Origin: Aquibium pacificus
Lineage (GTDB): Bacteria > Pseudomonadota > Alphaproteobacteria > Rhizobiales > Rhizobiaceae
Assembly: GCF_040839445.1 (NCBI RefSeq)
Contig: NZ_JBDPGJ010000004.1
Location: 682,001 to 746,000, forward strand
DNA length: 64,000 nt
Reading direction: 5' to 3'
Positions 53,269 to 60,793 of the stretch are shown piece by piece; position 1 is the stretch's first letter; each line of letters opens with the position of its first letter. The notes under the pieces are model-generated. The model ran no database searches. It was given only the letters and a program-made list of their open reading frames with translations, and had not been told where the DNA came from. Both the position numbers and the translations under genes were made by a program.

Positions 53269-53598
53269 TGACGCCTGCACTACGGGCCATTTTGCCGAAC
53301 ATGCCGGTCAATGCTTCACCAATCTCGCGCTGCGCGTCCAGGGTCGGGCGGCGTGAGGGCGCTGATGAACCCCGCATCAGCGCCACCATTCTAAAATCGC
53401 GCTCGCCGAACAGGCAGCAGACAGAGCGCGCTTGGCGAGCCGTTCGGGAGAGCGGCTCGCCTTCTTTCATCAGTCACCATCCGCGACAGCCTCAGCGGGA
53501 ATTGTGAAGGGGCTGCGCCCGAGTCGTATACACCAGCAGAACTTAGTTTCTGGCCCGTTGTACGAGATGCAACGCATCATCGGAATCGTTAGTCCGCT
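53269..53598. other. Short gap between the RHH operon and darG
   Basis: The only feature I support is the hairpin at 53434. An ATG overlapping the preceding stop opens a frame to 53507, but its sequence is low-complexity Arg/Ser and its end lies past the hairpin; it is not called. Confidence 0.45.
53434..53468 (+). terminator. Stem-loop terminator between the RHH operon and darTG
   Basis: GGCGAGCCG (53434-53442) and CGGCTCGCC (53453-53461) form a perfect 9-bp GC stem with a 10-base loop, followed by TTCTTTC. It can end transcription from the left; the convergent darTG operon ends about 130 bp to its right. Confidence 0.65.
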
Positions 53599-54693
53599 TT
53601 AATCGAGTGATGCGATCGCTCTGTCGGTTGACGCGGCGGGTAAGGACTCTCCAACATTTGTATCAACCCACTCTCTCACGATGAGAGCTTGTAAAGCTCG
53701 CGCAATTTGCTCCGGTGCGAATTGCTTTTTGCGGTCATTCCAATCATAAAACTTGGCCTTCACCTCGTCCAAGGTGGTGGCCTTTTCATGCTTCGCCACC
53801 CAGTAAACTGTTGATAGCAGTTCAAGCCCGTAGGGCGTTTCGAAACCGTCCACTAGCTTGGCCACCCGATCAAAACGCTTCCTAGTGGCGTCATGCCCCG
53901 AGAGGAAACGGTCGGCATCTTCATAAGCTCCCGGTACCAATGCTAGCTGTTTCGTAGGGTCATCCCCCCCATCTGCGTAACCGGCAACCAAATGGCCCTC
54001 AACACTCTGTAAAACGTGACGAAGGTTTTCGGCATAAGGTCCATAGTTCGCTTTCGTATACCGCAGCCGCAGGTTTTCTCCCGCCTCTTGCATGAAGAAC
54101 ATAAGCTTGTGAGCTTCCAAGAGGGTGACAAACGGGTCCATTAAGCCATTTAGGTATCGCTGCAGAAGCACAACGAGAGCAGCCCGCCCGGCTGTCATTT
54201 TGGGAATTGCCTTGTTGCGTGCTAAGGCAGCCGTATCGGGCGCGCCGGACGGTTCATAAATTATTGAGGAAATCCCGGCGAGTTGTTCGAGGGCGGCGAC
54301 TATTCGTGGGCGTACATCGCCCCAGTTTAACCCGCCAAGGCCTGACCCAAGGGGTGGTATGGCGATGGATCGGATGTTGCGTTCCTCAACGACCCTGACA
54401 AGATCGAACAGGCCAGTCTCAATATCTTCTATACGGCTCTTGCCCTTCCAATGTCTTTTTGTCGGGAAATTGATAATGTAGCGCGGCGAAAACTCCCCAG
54501 TTTCGTATACGAACATCTTGCCGGGCTGGACCTCCTTGCGGCTGCAAGCATCGGCATATGCTTTGAAGTTGTCTGGAAACATGTTCTTGAATTGCAGCGC
54601 GATCCCGCGACCCATTATGCCTACGCAGTTCACTGTGTTTACAAGTGCATCTGCGTTCGCGTCAAGGATGTTGCCTGTTCTAAATTCAATCAT
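53599..54693 (-). CDS. darG: DarG antitoxin: macrodomain DNA-ADP-ribosyl glycohydrolase
   Basis: A 364-residue protein starting MIEFRTGNILDANADALVNT. The macrodomain occupies ~1-155: VNTVNCVGIMGRGIALQFKN (ADP-ribose loop with the conserved Asn) and AIPPLGSGLGGLNW (diphosphate loop). The ~200-residue C-terminal part (YLNGLMDPFVTLLEAHKLMF, LRYTKANYGPYAENLRHVLQ) is the DarG-type helical domain that binds and blocks DarT. DarG strips ADP-ribose from thymidine in DNA. It follows darT by 10 bp in the same operon. ATG 54693 was chosen because the longer frame lies within darT. Confidence 0.93.
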   Translation of the reverse strand: MIEFRTGNILDANADALVNTVNCVGIMGRGIALQFKNMFPDNFKAYADACSRKEVQPGKMFVYETGEFSPRYIINFPTKRHWKGKSRIEDIETGLFDLVRVVEERNIRSIAIPPLGSGLGGLNWGDVRPRIVAALEQLAGISSIIYEPSGAPDTAALARNKAIPKMTAGRAALVVLLQRYLNGLMDPFVTLLEAHKLMFFMQEAGENLRLRYTKANYGPYAENLRHVLQSVEGHLVAGYADGGDDPTKQLALVPGAYEDADRFLSGHDATRKRFDRVAKLVDGFETPYGLELLSTVYWVAKHEKATTLDEVKAKFYDWNDRKKQFAPEQIARALQALIVREWVDTNVGESLPAASTDRAIASLD

Positions 54694-54703
54694 TTTGGCT
54701 TCC

Positions 54704-55351
54704 TCAATAGTACCAAGCTGGTAGTATCTCCACCGCAGGCTTATGCGTGGCTTGGCTGACGGCATTCGCAGCAGCGTTAAAAGTCGCCAGAGAATGAACG
54801 CCGATGCGTTCGACAAGATGCCAGGGGAAGTGATGATACATCAAAAACTCGGATTGCTTCGCTTCCTTGATATCCGCCTGCGCCCACTGCCGGGCAGCAA
54901 TGTGCTGCCAGTTCAACTGATCTAGTTTAGTGAAATCATTCCAGAACTGAGCATAAACGGCTCCGGCGTTGGAATCACTGAATGCACAGCTATGCCTGTT
55001 TGCTTCAGCCCATTGTACAACTTTATTTAAGTCGGCTTCCAGATGGACAATTGGCGTCTGCCCACCCTTATATGTAAGTTCGGGGCTATTCGCACAATAG
55101 ATCACATACAACATCACTGAACGTGGGCAGAAATAGAAAGGCACGAAATCGCCTACCATTGCATTGGCATAACAAGCCACGGGCAGCTTCAATCTGCGTG
55201 CTTTTATGGAACCCATTCCGATGGTGGTGCCCGGAAGTTGGAGCTTCAGGATTTCTGCGTCGCAAAGCAGGCGACCGTGGTGAATAATCGACGAAAGCCG
55301 ATCAACGTTCACAATGTGGTATATTTTCGGTGCGGATGGGGGTGGGCTCAT
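54704..55351 (-). CDS. darT: DarT toxin: ssDNA thymidine ADP-ribosyltransferase (DUF4433)
   Basis: A 215-residue toxin. It has KIYHIVNVDRLSSIIHHGRL at the N-terminus (NAD-binding His/Asn region), SIKARRLKLPV at 48-58 (the conserved Arg region), FVPFYFCPRSVMLYVIYCAN, and the catalytic Glu 168 in KQSEFLMYHHFPWHLVERIG. DarT attaches ADP-ribose to thymidine in single-stranded DNA, blocking replication, and protects cells against phage. Length and gene order (darT then darG) match the established system. Confidence 0.93.
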   Translation of the reverse strand: MSPPPSAPKIYHIVNVDRLSSIIHHGRLLCDAEILKLQLPGTTIGMGSIKARRLKLPVACYANAMVGDFVPFYFCPRSVMLYVIYCANSPELTYKGGQTPIVHLEADLNKVVQWAEANRHSCAFSDSNAGAVYAQFWNDFTKLDQLNWQHIAARQWAQADIKEAKQSEFLMYHHFPWHLVERIGVHSLATFNAAANAVSQATHKPAVEILPAWYY

Positions 55352-55492
55352 CTTAGCATCGCAAGGTATCCGCGAGTGGAAAGCCCCTTGGCCCCACGAT
55401 CACCGATTTTCATGCGAACGTACCGCGTATCATGTGAGAGGCCATCACTTCCTCTGCTGCCTTAACCGCTCCATCCCGCGACCGGTAGGCAT

Positions 55493-56203
55493 CTAGAGCA
55501 GCGGACCAGTTCCAGTGCCCTTGCGAGTATCGTGCTCGCGTTCAACACACACATTTTCCCAGATGCGATAGGTGGCGGCCACCATCGCTTCCAACTCGTC
55601 CAGCACGTAGAGATCAACCCCCTCATCCGTGAACAGCCGAACCGGTCGCTTTTCGGTATCGCCGTCATGAAAACCGAGGATGGCGAGGCCAACATCAGCG
55701 AAATCCTCGTCTGCTGCTCTGATGCGCTCGTGCATCATTGAAAAGGCAAACCGCCGACCTTCCTTCGTGAGTCCACGAGAACGACGTGGCTCAATGAAGA
55801 CGGCGTGGGGCCGATCGTCAACGGCAAGGATCATCGGCAACCAATAGGTGACCTTCTGTCCTGCGCCCAGTTGCAGTGGAAAGAACTCATGGCGACGTCC
55901 AGAAACACCGCTCGACAGTGCGAACTCGAAGAGTCCGCGTGCTACACGACGGTTGTTCAGAAGTTCGTCCTCGGTGCGGCAACGTCGATTCAGTATTTCA
56001 TCGATGACGGCCCACTCTGTGTGTGCGGTCGGACCAAACAGCTCGGGTTGAACGTTGAAGATATCAGCCAAGCAAGACCGGACAGGCTTGTAGGAGAACG
56101 GCGGGCGGCCATCCCTCATCTGTTCAAGGCACCTTCGCTTCATATCGTCTGGTTGAGGCGCGATGCGAGCAAGGTCAATCTCAGGCAAAGGGCGTATCTT
56201 CAC
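55493..56203 (-). CDS. Putative toxin of a Panacea module, family not recognised
   Basis: A 236-residue protein. GTG 56203 has AGGAG six bases upstream and lies within the end of the Panacea gene (23-bp overlap), so the two are translated together. I cannot place it in a family. It is soluble: N-terminus MKIRPLPEIDLARIAPQPDD, then SYKPVRSCLADIFNVQPELF, HTEWAVIDEILNRRCRTEDE, a strand-rich GRRHEFFPLQLGAGQKVTYW, FIEPRRSRGLTKEGRRFAFS and DLYVLDELEAMVAATYRIWE. In other Panacea operons the second gene is the toxin and varies widely, so toxin is inferred purely from position. darT begins only about 140 bp further. Confidence 0.6.
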   Translation of the reverse strand: MKIRPLPEIDLARIAPQPDDMKRRCLEQMRDGRPPFSYKPVRSCLADIFNVQPELFGPTAHTEWAVIDEILNRRCRTEDELLNNRRVARGLFEFALSSGVSGRRHEFFPLQLGAGQKVTYWLPMILAVDDRPHAVFIEPRRSRGLTKEGRRFAFSMMHERIRAADEDFADVGLAILGFHDGDTEKRPVRLFTDEGVDLYVLDELEAMVAATYRIWENVCVEREHDTRKGTGTGPLL

Positions 56204-56729
56204 TTGGGTCTCCTGACCTCGGCTCCTCGCCGATGGACACCTTATGGTGGCGGAATCGTTCGACTACGTTAGCATCGGTTATGCGCAGACCCAAAGCAAC
56301 ATCCGTTCGCGATTTGTCCACCACATATGCCCAGGGGGACTTCTTCGCGTGAGAGAGGTCCACTAGGCGACCCGGTGAAAGGCGGCCGTATGAGTTGAGC
56401 AACTGTTGGATTAGTCCGGTAACTGCTGGATCGTCCGCCTTCTGAATTTCCCGACGCTCACCTGTGAGCAGGTCTTGTGCCGTCGCACGGAACGTTATCG
56501 GAACAGAGCCCGCCCCCTTGAACGCCCGGTATACGGAAGGGTGGACAGGCCCAAGTTCCCACGCCTCAAAGTACCCCGACACCAGCGGCGACTTTGTCTG
56601 CACAAGGTACATGCCGTGCGCGAAATAGAGCAACTTTTGCAGCGAAAGGTGTGTGATCTTGATCCCCAGCCTTTCCGCTTCATCAAGCATGAGGTTCGCG
56701 ATTGCTCTGGGATCGTGCGCAACACCCAT
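56181..56729 (-). CDS. Panacea-domain (DUF4065, SocA/GepA-like) antitoxin
   Basis: A 182-residue protein. The Panacea domain covers ~8-150: DPRAIANLMLDEAERLGIKI, HLSLQKLLYFAHGMYLVQT, and SGYFEAWELGPVHPSVYRAF, the signature FEAWxxGPVxPxVY. SPWAYVVDKSRT near the end matches the W-x-x-V turn of the fold. Members neutralise diverse toxins by direct binding or act as protease adaptors. It is the first gene of the pair. Confidence 0.9.
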   Translation of the reverse strand: MGVAHDPRAIANLMLDEAERLGIKITHLSLQKLLYFAHGMYLVQTKSPLVSGYFEAWELGPVHPSVYRAFKGAGSVPITFRATAQDLLTGERREIQKADDPAVTGLIQQLLNSYGRLSPGRLVDLSHAKKSPWAYVVDKSRTDVALGLRITDANVVERFRHHKVSIGEEPRSGDPSEDTPFA

Positions 56730-57032
56730 ATCACAGCTTCACTGATTGGCGACCCTGGCGTCGGATGCCACTTGCCCGACGGACGGCTGATTTGGCAAGA
56801 CCATGGCCAACATTTCGGCGCGGGACAGGATCACAACTGACTTGGTCGCGGCTGGATTCGGTATTTCCCTAGTTCCAAACGATTCCACCGCTCACCGTTT
56901 AGCAGGATGCGAGATTAGAGGATTTTGAAGACCAAAGGGTTGAGTGCTGAACCCCTCGCATGATGCGATAAGTGATTGAAAATATTACATTATTCAACAT
57001 TGTGGTGTTGACTCTGCATCCCCCCATGCTGT
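56730..57032. other. Regulatory gap before the AlpA-like gene
   Basis: It contains the 13-mer variant GGTTGAGTGCTGA (56938-56950) and, 6 bp later, the palindrome TCGCATGATGCGA (56957-56969), followed by the AT-rich stretch 56971-57005. It also serves the leftward Panacea operon. Confidence 0.6.
56957..56969. promoter_or_regulatory. Island palindrome, copy 3 (TCGCATGATGCGA)
   Basis: Identical to copy 2 including the following TAAG. It lies 64 bp before the AlpA-like start, where it could overlap the promoter. Confidence 0.65.
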
Positions 57033-57341
57033 ATGAGCGCAACCATGAGTAACGCGTTGTTCAACAGCTTGGAGTCGATCCCGCAGCGCCGGGCAACAGA
57101 TGCGGTCAGAAACGGCCGCATTACATCGGCTGGACATGCGACGGTGCATTCCGGCCAGCGCTTCATCGGCAAGAAGGAACTGAGGAATCTCGTTTCCATC
57201 TCACCGCAGCATATCGACCGACTGGAGAAGGCAGGACAGTTCCCGACGCGGATTCGCCTCGGTCCCGGCCGTGTCGCGTGGCTACTGTCGGAAGTCACGG
57301 CGTGGATGGAAGCGAAGATCATGGAGAGCCGTCGTCAATGA
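57033..57341 (+). CDS. AlpA-like helix-turn-helix regulator/excisionase
   Basis: A 102-residue protein. The C-terminal ~60 residues match AlpA/MerR-like excisionase fold: FIGKKELRNLVSISPQHIDR, LEKAGQFPTRIRLGPGRVAW and LLSEVTAWMEAKI. The N-terminal 40 residues are extra. AlpA-type proteins activate integrase expression and promote excision of islands with P4-type integrases. ATG 57045 is an alternative start; neither has a clear SD. The stop overlaps the next gene (ATGA). Confidence 0.8.
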   Translation: MSATMSNALFNSLESIPQRRATDAVRNGRITSAGHATVHSGQRFIGKKELRNLVSISPQHIDRLEKAGQFPTRIRLGPGRVAWLLSEVTAWMEAKIMESRRQ

Positions 57342-57997
57342 CCGATTATCCGTTGCCGCCGATCACAGACGAAATGTGGCCCGCTGTGGCGCACCACGAG
57401 GCCGGGCATGCCGTCGCCAAGATCGTTGGCGGACGGGTGCTGTTTGGCGAAGGTCACTTCACTAGCGTCGGCATTCGTCCAGGCGCGGGCGGTCTCCACA
57501 CGGATCGTGGCGGCAACTCACTTGATTTGTTGGGCTTCGTCGCAGGACCGGCATTCTTTAACCTTCACGGGCTTACCGCTCCGATCAAATTTCCCGACGA
57601 CCGCTTCCGCCTCCACCTTCGCACTTGCGCGGTGTGGGAAATAATTGACAGTCTTGCCGGACCGTTCGCCGAGGCGGCGTTCTTGGGCGATCGTGATCCA
57701 TGGGTGATGTCAGCTTCGGCATTCGATCTTCGAGGCTGGGATTCCAGCGACTACAATATTGCAGAGAGTGCCTACGCATCTCTGCGGCACCTGACGCCGC
57801 GTCGACCGCGTTGGGGAACCCTTTATTACCGCACCGCAGGACTCGTGCTTAACAACTGGACCGCGATCGAAGCCTTGGCCGTGCGGCTTTTGAACAAGCA
57901 TGAACTCGAATTCGATGAGGTGCTGGAGATCGTCGCGCCTCACCTTTCGCCAACGTCGGCTGCTACGCTACCAGCGCGGCTTTCGCAGTCTGCTTAA
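57338..57997 (+). CDS. FtsH-peptidase-like (M41-type) zinc protein without ATPase
   Basis: A 219-residue protein coupled to the AlpA-like gene. HEAGHAVAKIVGG at 20-32 is the M41-type HExGH zinc motif (HEAGH). A distal Asp in SASAFDLRGWDSSDYNIAE could supply the third ligand. There is no AAA+ domain or membrane segment, so it is a stand-alone peptidase-like protein. Its target is unknown; control of a repressor (as ImmA-type proteases do in ICEs) is a possibility by analogy only. Its 3' end overlaps the integrase 3' end by 35 bp. Confidence 0.65.
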   Translation: MTDYPLPPITDEMWPAVAHHEAGHAVAKIVGGRVLFGEGHFTSVGIRPGAGGLHTDRGGNSLDLLGFVAGPAFFNLHGLTAPIKFPDDRFRLHLRTCAVWEIIDSLAGPFAEAAFLGDRDPWVMSASAFDLRGWDSSDYNIAESAYASLRHLTPRRPRWGTLYYRTAGLVLNNWTAIEALAVRLLNKHELEFDEVLEIVAPHLSPTSAATLPARLSQSA

Positions 57998-59204
57998 CCA
58001 GCCCGGCGACGTGATCGCACCACAACTGCGCAGCCTCCCGCTTCTCCGGTAAGTACTGAAAGCGGTTGTAAATCTTCGACACCGCCGACATAGACGCCGC
58101 TTTGTGGTTCAGGATGTGCTCAATCACATGCGGCAACACCTGCCGTCTTCCCAGATTGGTCGCGAGCGTCCGGCGAAGATCGTGCTGGGTCCAGTTCTCC
58201 AGCGGCTTGCCGTCGATAAGCGCCTTTCTGTCCAAGCTCAACTTGCTCCTCGAATAGCCTGAGAAGTGACTTTCCTCATTGCCGCGTGCCGGGAAAACGA
58301 ACTTTTCGTTCAGTCGCGGAACGCTCCGCAGTATTTCCAGCGCAAGCGTCGAAAGCGGGATGATCGTCGGTTCGTCATTTTTAGTGCGGTCGCCGGGTAT
58401 CTCCCAATTCCCGGCGTCAAGATTGAGTTCATTCCAGCGCATGGCGGCTACCTCCGTGCGCCGCTGGCCTGTCAGCATGAGCAGCTTCACGATGTAGCCA
58501 TACGGGTAGCCGATCGCATCGCAGCCCTGCCAAATGGCCGCTAGTTCGGCGTCGGTGACGACACGTTCCCGCGACGGGTCTTCGGTGGGCTTATCCATCC
58601 CCTCGCACGGCGACACGGCTATCAGGCGGCGAGGTGGCTTCCGACACCAATCGAAAAACGCCTTCATCCTTTTCAGGGCATTGTTCGCGGCCTGCGGTCC
58701 ACGCTTGGCCGTGACCTTCTTCAAGATGCTGGCGATGTCAGCGTCGGTAACGTGGTGTATTGAGCGGGTGCCGCACGACTGAACCAGACTGGCCTTGTCG
58801 TGGGCGAGATCGGTCTTGATGTTCTTCCACGACGCTTTCAGCGGCCCAGTCTTTTCGAAATTCGGCCCCTTGCATTCGTCTTCGATGTATTGGGTCACAA
58901 GCCCGTCAACCCGATCGGCGAGCTTTTGCCTCTCCTTCTTCTTCACAGCCTGCGGGTCGATCCCGGCCGCGATCTTGCCGCGCGCCACTTCCGCCTTGCC
59001 GCGAGCGATCGCCAACGAAATGTCGGGATAGTGGCCGATCGTCAACCGCAGGGAACGCCCCTCAAACCGGTATTTCAGGACGTAGGATTTGACGCCGTTC
59101 GTGGTCACGCGGACCCAGAGCCCGCTTACCTTGCCGTCTTTCAGATCGTAGCGTTCCGCCCTCGGCTTGGCGTTCTTAAGCTCCAGTTCCGACAACACTG
59201 CCAT
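57963..59204 (-). CDS. Tyrosine-type integrase (P4/DUF4102 family)
   Basis: A 413-residue recombinase. The N-terminal DUF4102 arm-binding domain has LSELELKNAKPRAERYDLKD, GLWVRVTTNGVKSYVLKYRF and RLTIGHYPDISLAIARGKAE. The catalytic residues are Arg near 245 (TGQRRTEV), His-x-x-Arg near 341 (QHDLRRTLAT), His in ILNHKA and Tyr near 379 (SKIYNRF). AGAGG lies six bases before ATG 59204; the in-frame upstream codon at 59228 overlaps the arm-site repeats. It sits 156 bp inside attR and catalyses insertion into tRNA-Gly. Confidence 0.95.
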   Translation of the reverse strand: MAVLSELELKNAKPRAERYDLKDGKVSGLWVRVTTNGVKSYVLKYRFEGRSLRLTIGHYPDISLAIARGKAEVARGKIAAGIDPQAVKKKERQKLADRVDGLVTQYIEDECKGPNFEKTGPLKASWKNIKTDLAHDKASLVQSCGTRSIHHVTDADIASILKKVTAKRGPQAANNALKRMKAFFDWCRKPPRRLIAVSPCEGMDKPTEDPSRERVVTDAELAAIWQGCDAIGYPYGYIVKLLMLTGQRRTEVAAMRWNELNLDAGNWEIPGDRTKNDEPTIIPLSTLALEILRSVPRLNEKFVFPARGNEESHFSGYSRSKLSLDRKALIDGKPLENWTQHDLRRTLATNLGRRQVLPHVIEHILNHKAASMSAVSKIYNRFQYLPEKREAAQLWCDHVAGLVKQTAKAALVA

Positions 59205-59220
59205 ACTCGCCTCTCCCTCT

Positions 59221-59239
59221 GGGGCCACACCGGGGCCAC
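59221..59239. repeat. GGGGCCAC tandem pair at the right end (probable integrase arm sites)
   Basis: GGGGCCAC at 59221-59228 and 59232-59239, 11-bp period, same orientation as the pairs at 43303-43372. It lies 17 bp before the integrase start, so binding could also repress int. Confidence 0.6.
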
Positions 59240-59359
59240 ATCTAATGTGGTGCTGGCATGTTCATACATGAGGAGAGTAGAACACTCAAACCTCTGCAAA
59301 ACAAGGCTTTGGGCTGTGACCGGGTGCGGCCATGAGAACATATGAGAAGTATGGTTACG

Positions 59360-59415
59360 ACCTTGCCAAGGTTGGGGTCGAGGGTTCGAATCCCTTCGCC
59401 CGCTCCAAATTTCTT
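59360..59415 (+). repeat. attR: 56-bp direct repeat (tRNA-Gly 3' fragment)
   Basis: Perfect copy of 43186-43241. It contains the anticodon-stem 3' half, the T-arm and acceptor 3' strand of tRNA-Gly but no 5' half, so it is not a functional tRNA. Confidence 0.95.
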
Positions 59416-59612
59416 TATAGTTCAGTGGCTTGGGGCTCGGTTCATCCGGGCCTTTTTGCCGTCTGGACGCTCGGCTACGCGCGCAGGCCGATATAGCGCA
59501 TCGATCCGCGCGCGATAGGCCGCGACGGTCTCGGCCGATGGCCGAAACCGCCTGATATGAGGTGCCGCGGAGCTCGCGAGACGAATCCCGCCACTTCTGC
59601 CCGTGAAACGCG

Positions 59613-60653
59613 CTACAGTTCTCCCCGGACGATCGCCGCGCCGTCGGCCATGGCTTTCATCTTGCCGAAGGCGACTTCGCGCGGCAGGTATTTGAGACCG
59701 CAGTCTGGCGCGATCACCACGCGCGCGGCATCGACGTGCGGCAGTGCACGGCGGATGCGCTCGGCGACCTTTTCCGGAGTCTCGATCTCGTTTGTGGACA
59801 GGTCCAGCACGCCGAGGATGATCTTCTTGTCGGGAAGCGTCTCCAGAACCGAGGTGTCGAGGTTCGACTGCGCCGTCTCGATCGACACCGCCTTGCAGGA
59901 GCACCCCGAAAGCTCCGGCAGGAAGGAATAGCCTTCCGGACGCGCATGGATGATCGCGGCGTAGCCGAAGCAGATGTGCACGGCGGTCTCGCCCTCGATG
60001 CCTTCGAGCGCCCGGTTCAGGGCATCGAGACCGTACTTCCTGGCCGGCTCCGGCCGGGCCTGCATGTAGGGCTCGTCGATCTGCACGATGTCGGCGCCAG
60101 CCGCGAAGAGGTCGCGGATCTCTTCGTTGACGGCAGCGGCATAGTCCATCGCCATCTCGGCCGGGTCGGAATAGAAGTCGTTCTGCGCCTGCTGCGACAT
60201 TGTGAAGGGGCCGGGCACGGTGATCTTGATCGTGCGGTCGGTGTTGGCCCTGAGGAACTTCACGTCCTCGACCTCGACCGCGTGCATGCGCCTGATCTTG
60301 CCGACGACCCGCGGAACCGGGTTTGGATGACCCGAGCGGTCGAGCGCCGAACCAGGGTTGTCGATGTCCACACCCTCGAGCGCGGTGGCGAAGCGGTTGG
60401 AATAGCTCTCGCGGCGCATTTCGCCGTCGGTGATGATGTCGAGACCGGCCATTTCCTGGTCGCGGATGGCCAGGCGGGTGGCGTCGTTCTGCGCCTCTTC
60501 CAGATGTTCCGGCGCGACTCGCCAGAGTTCCTTCGCCCGGACCCGGGGCGGGAACCGACCCGCAAGCTTCGCGCGATCGATCAGCCATTCGGGCTGGGCG
60601 TATGAACCGACGAGAGAGGTCGGCAAAAGCGGCAGTGCGTTGGGCAAGTACAT
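59613..60653 (-). CDS. Cobalamin-independent methionine synthase-like protein (MetE C-terminal domain family)
   Basis: A 346-residue TIM-barrel protein equal to the catalytic half of MetE. It has LLPTSLVGSYAQPEWLIDRA, GLDIITDGEMRRESYSNRFA and DIVQIDEPYMQARPEPARKY. The zinc ligands are His-x-Cys in VHICFGYAA, a Glu, and Cys in IAPDCGLKYLPRE. With no N-terminal folate domain it probably is not the housekeeping MetE. Being adjacent to ring-cleavage genes, it could remove or transfer a methyl group in aromatic metabolism; this is inference. Confidence 0.85.
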   Translation of the reverse strand: MYLPNALPLLPTSLVGSYAQPEWLIDRAKLAGRFPPRVRAKELWRVAPEHLEEAQNDATRLAIRDQEMAGLDIITDGEMRRESYSNRFATALEGVDIDNPGSALDRSGHPNPVPRVVGKIRRMHAVEVEDVKFLRANTDRTIKITVPGPFTMSQQAQNDFYSDPAEMAMDYAAAVNEEIRDLFAAGADIVQIDEPYMQARPEPARKYGLDALNRALEGIEGETAVHICFGYAAIIHARPEGYSFLPELSGCSCKAVSIETAQSNLDTSVLETLPDKKIILGVLDLSTNEIETPEKVAERIRRALPHVDAARVVIAPDCGLKYLPREVAFGKMKAMADGAAIVRGEL

Positions 60654-60793
60654 GTCCTCCAGTCAAAGAATCCGGCGGCGCCCCCCGCGCCGCCGGCCGA
60701 GTCTACGCGCGGAAGAGATGCTTCGCTACGCCCGCAGCCTCGAAAATGTGGTCTCGGTTCGCCTAGAGCACGCTCTTCAGCTTCCCGCGCGGT

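Larger units (their letters stand above)
43186..59415. mobile_element. 16.2-kb integrative element in tRNA-Gly (satellite/genomic-island type)
   Basis: The element is bounded by 56-bp perfect direct repeats (43186-43241 and 59360-59415) derived from the tRNA-Gly 3' half. A tyrosine integrase stands just inside the right end and reads inward. Contents are an HNH-like protein, replicase, origin-like repeats, serine recombinase, RHH operon, DarTG, a Panacea module, an AlpA-like regulator and a zinc-protease-like protein. Non-coding DNA is visibly more AT-rich than the flanks, and gene order is unrelated to the cobalamin and catabolic loci. No phage structural, packaging or conjugation genes were seen. 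Confidence 0.92.

Noticed and set aside
53265..53507. ATGA-coupled frame after the RHH operon
   Set aside because: Low-complexity basic sequence that crosses the terminator hairpin; coupling alone is too weak.
59360..59415. Second tRNA-Gly gene
   Set aside because: Only the 3' part is present; the 5' acceptor strand and D-arm are missing. It is attR.
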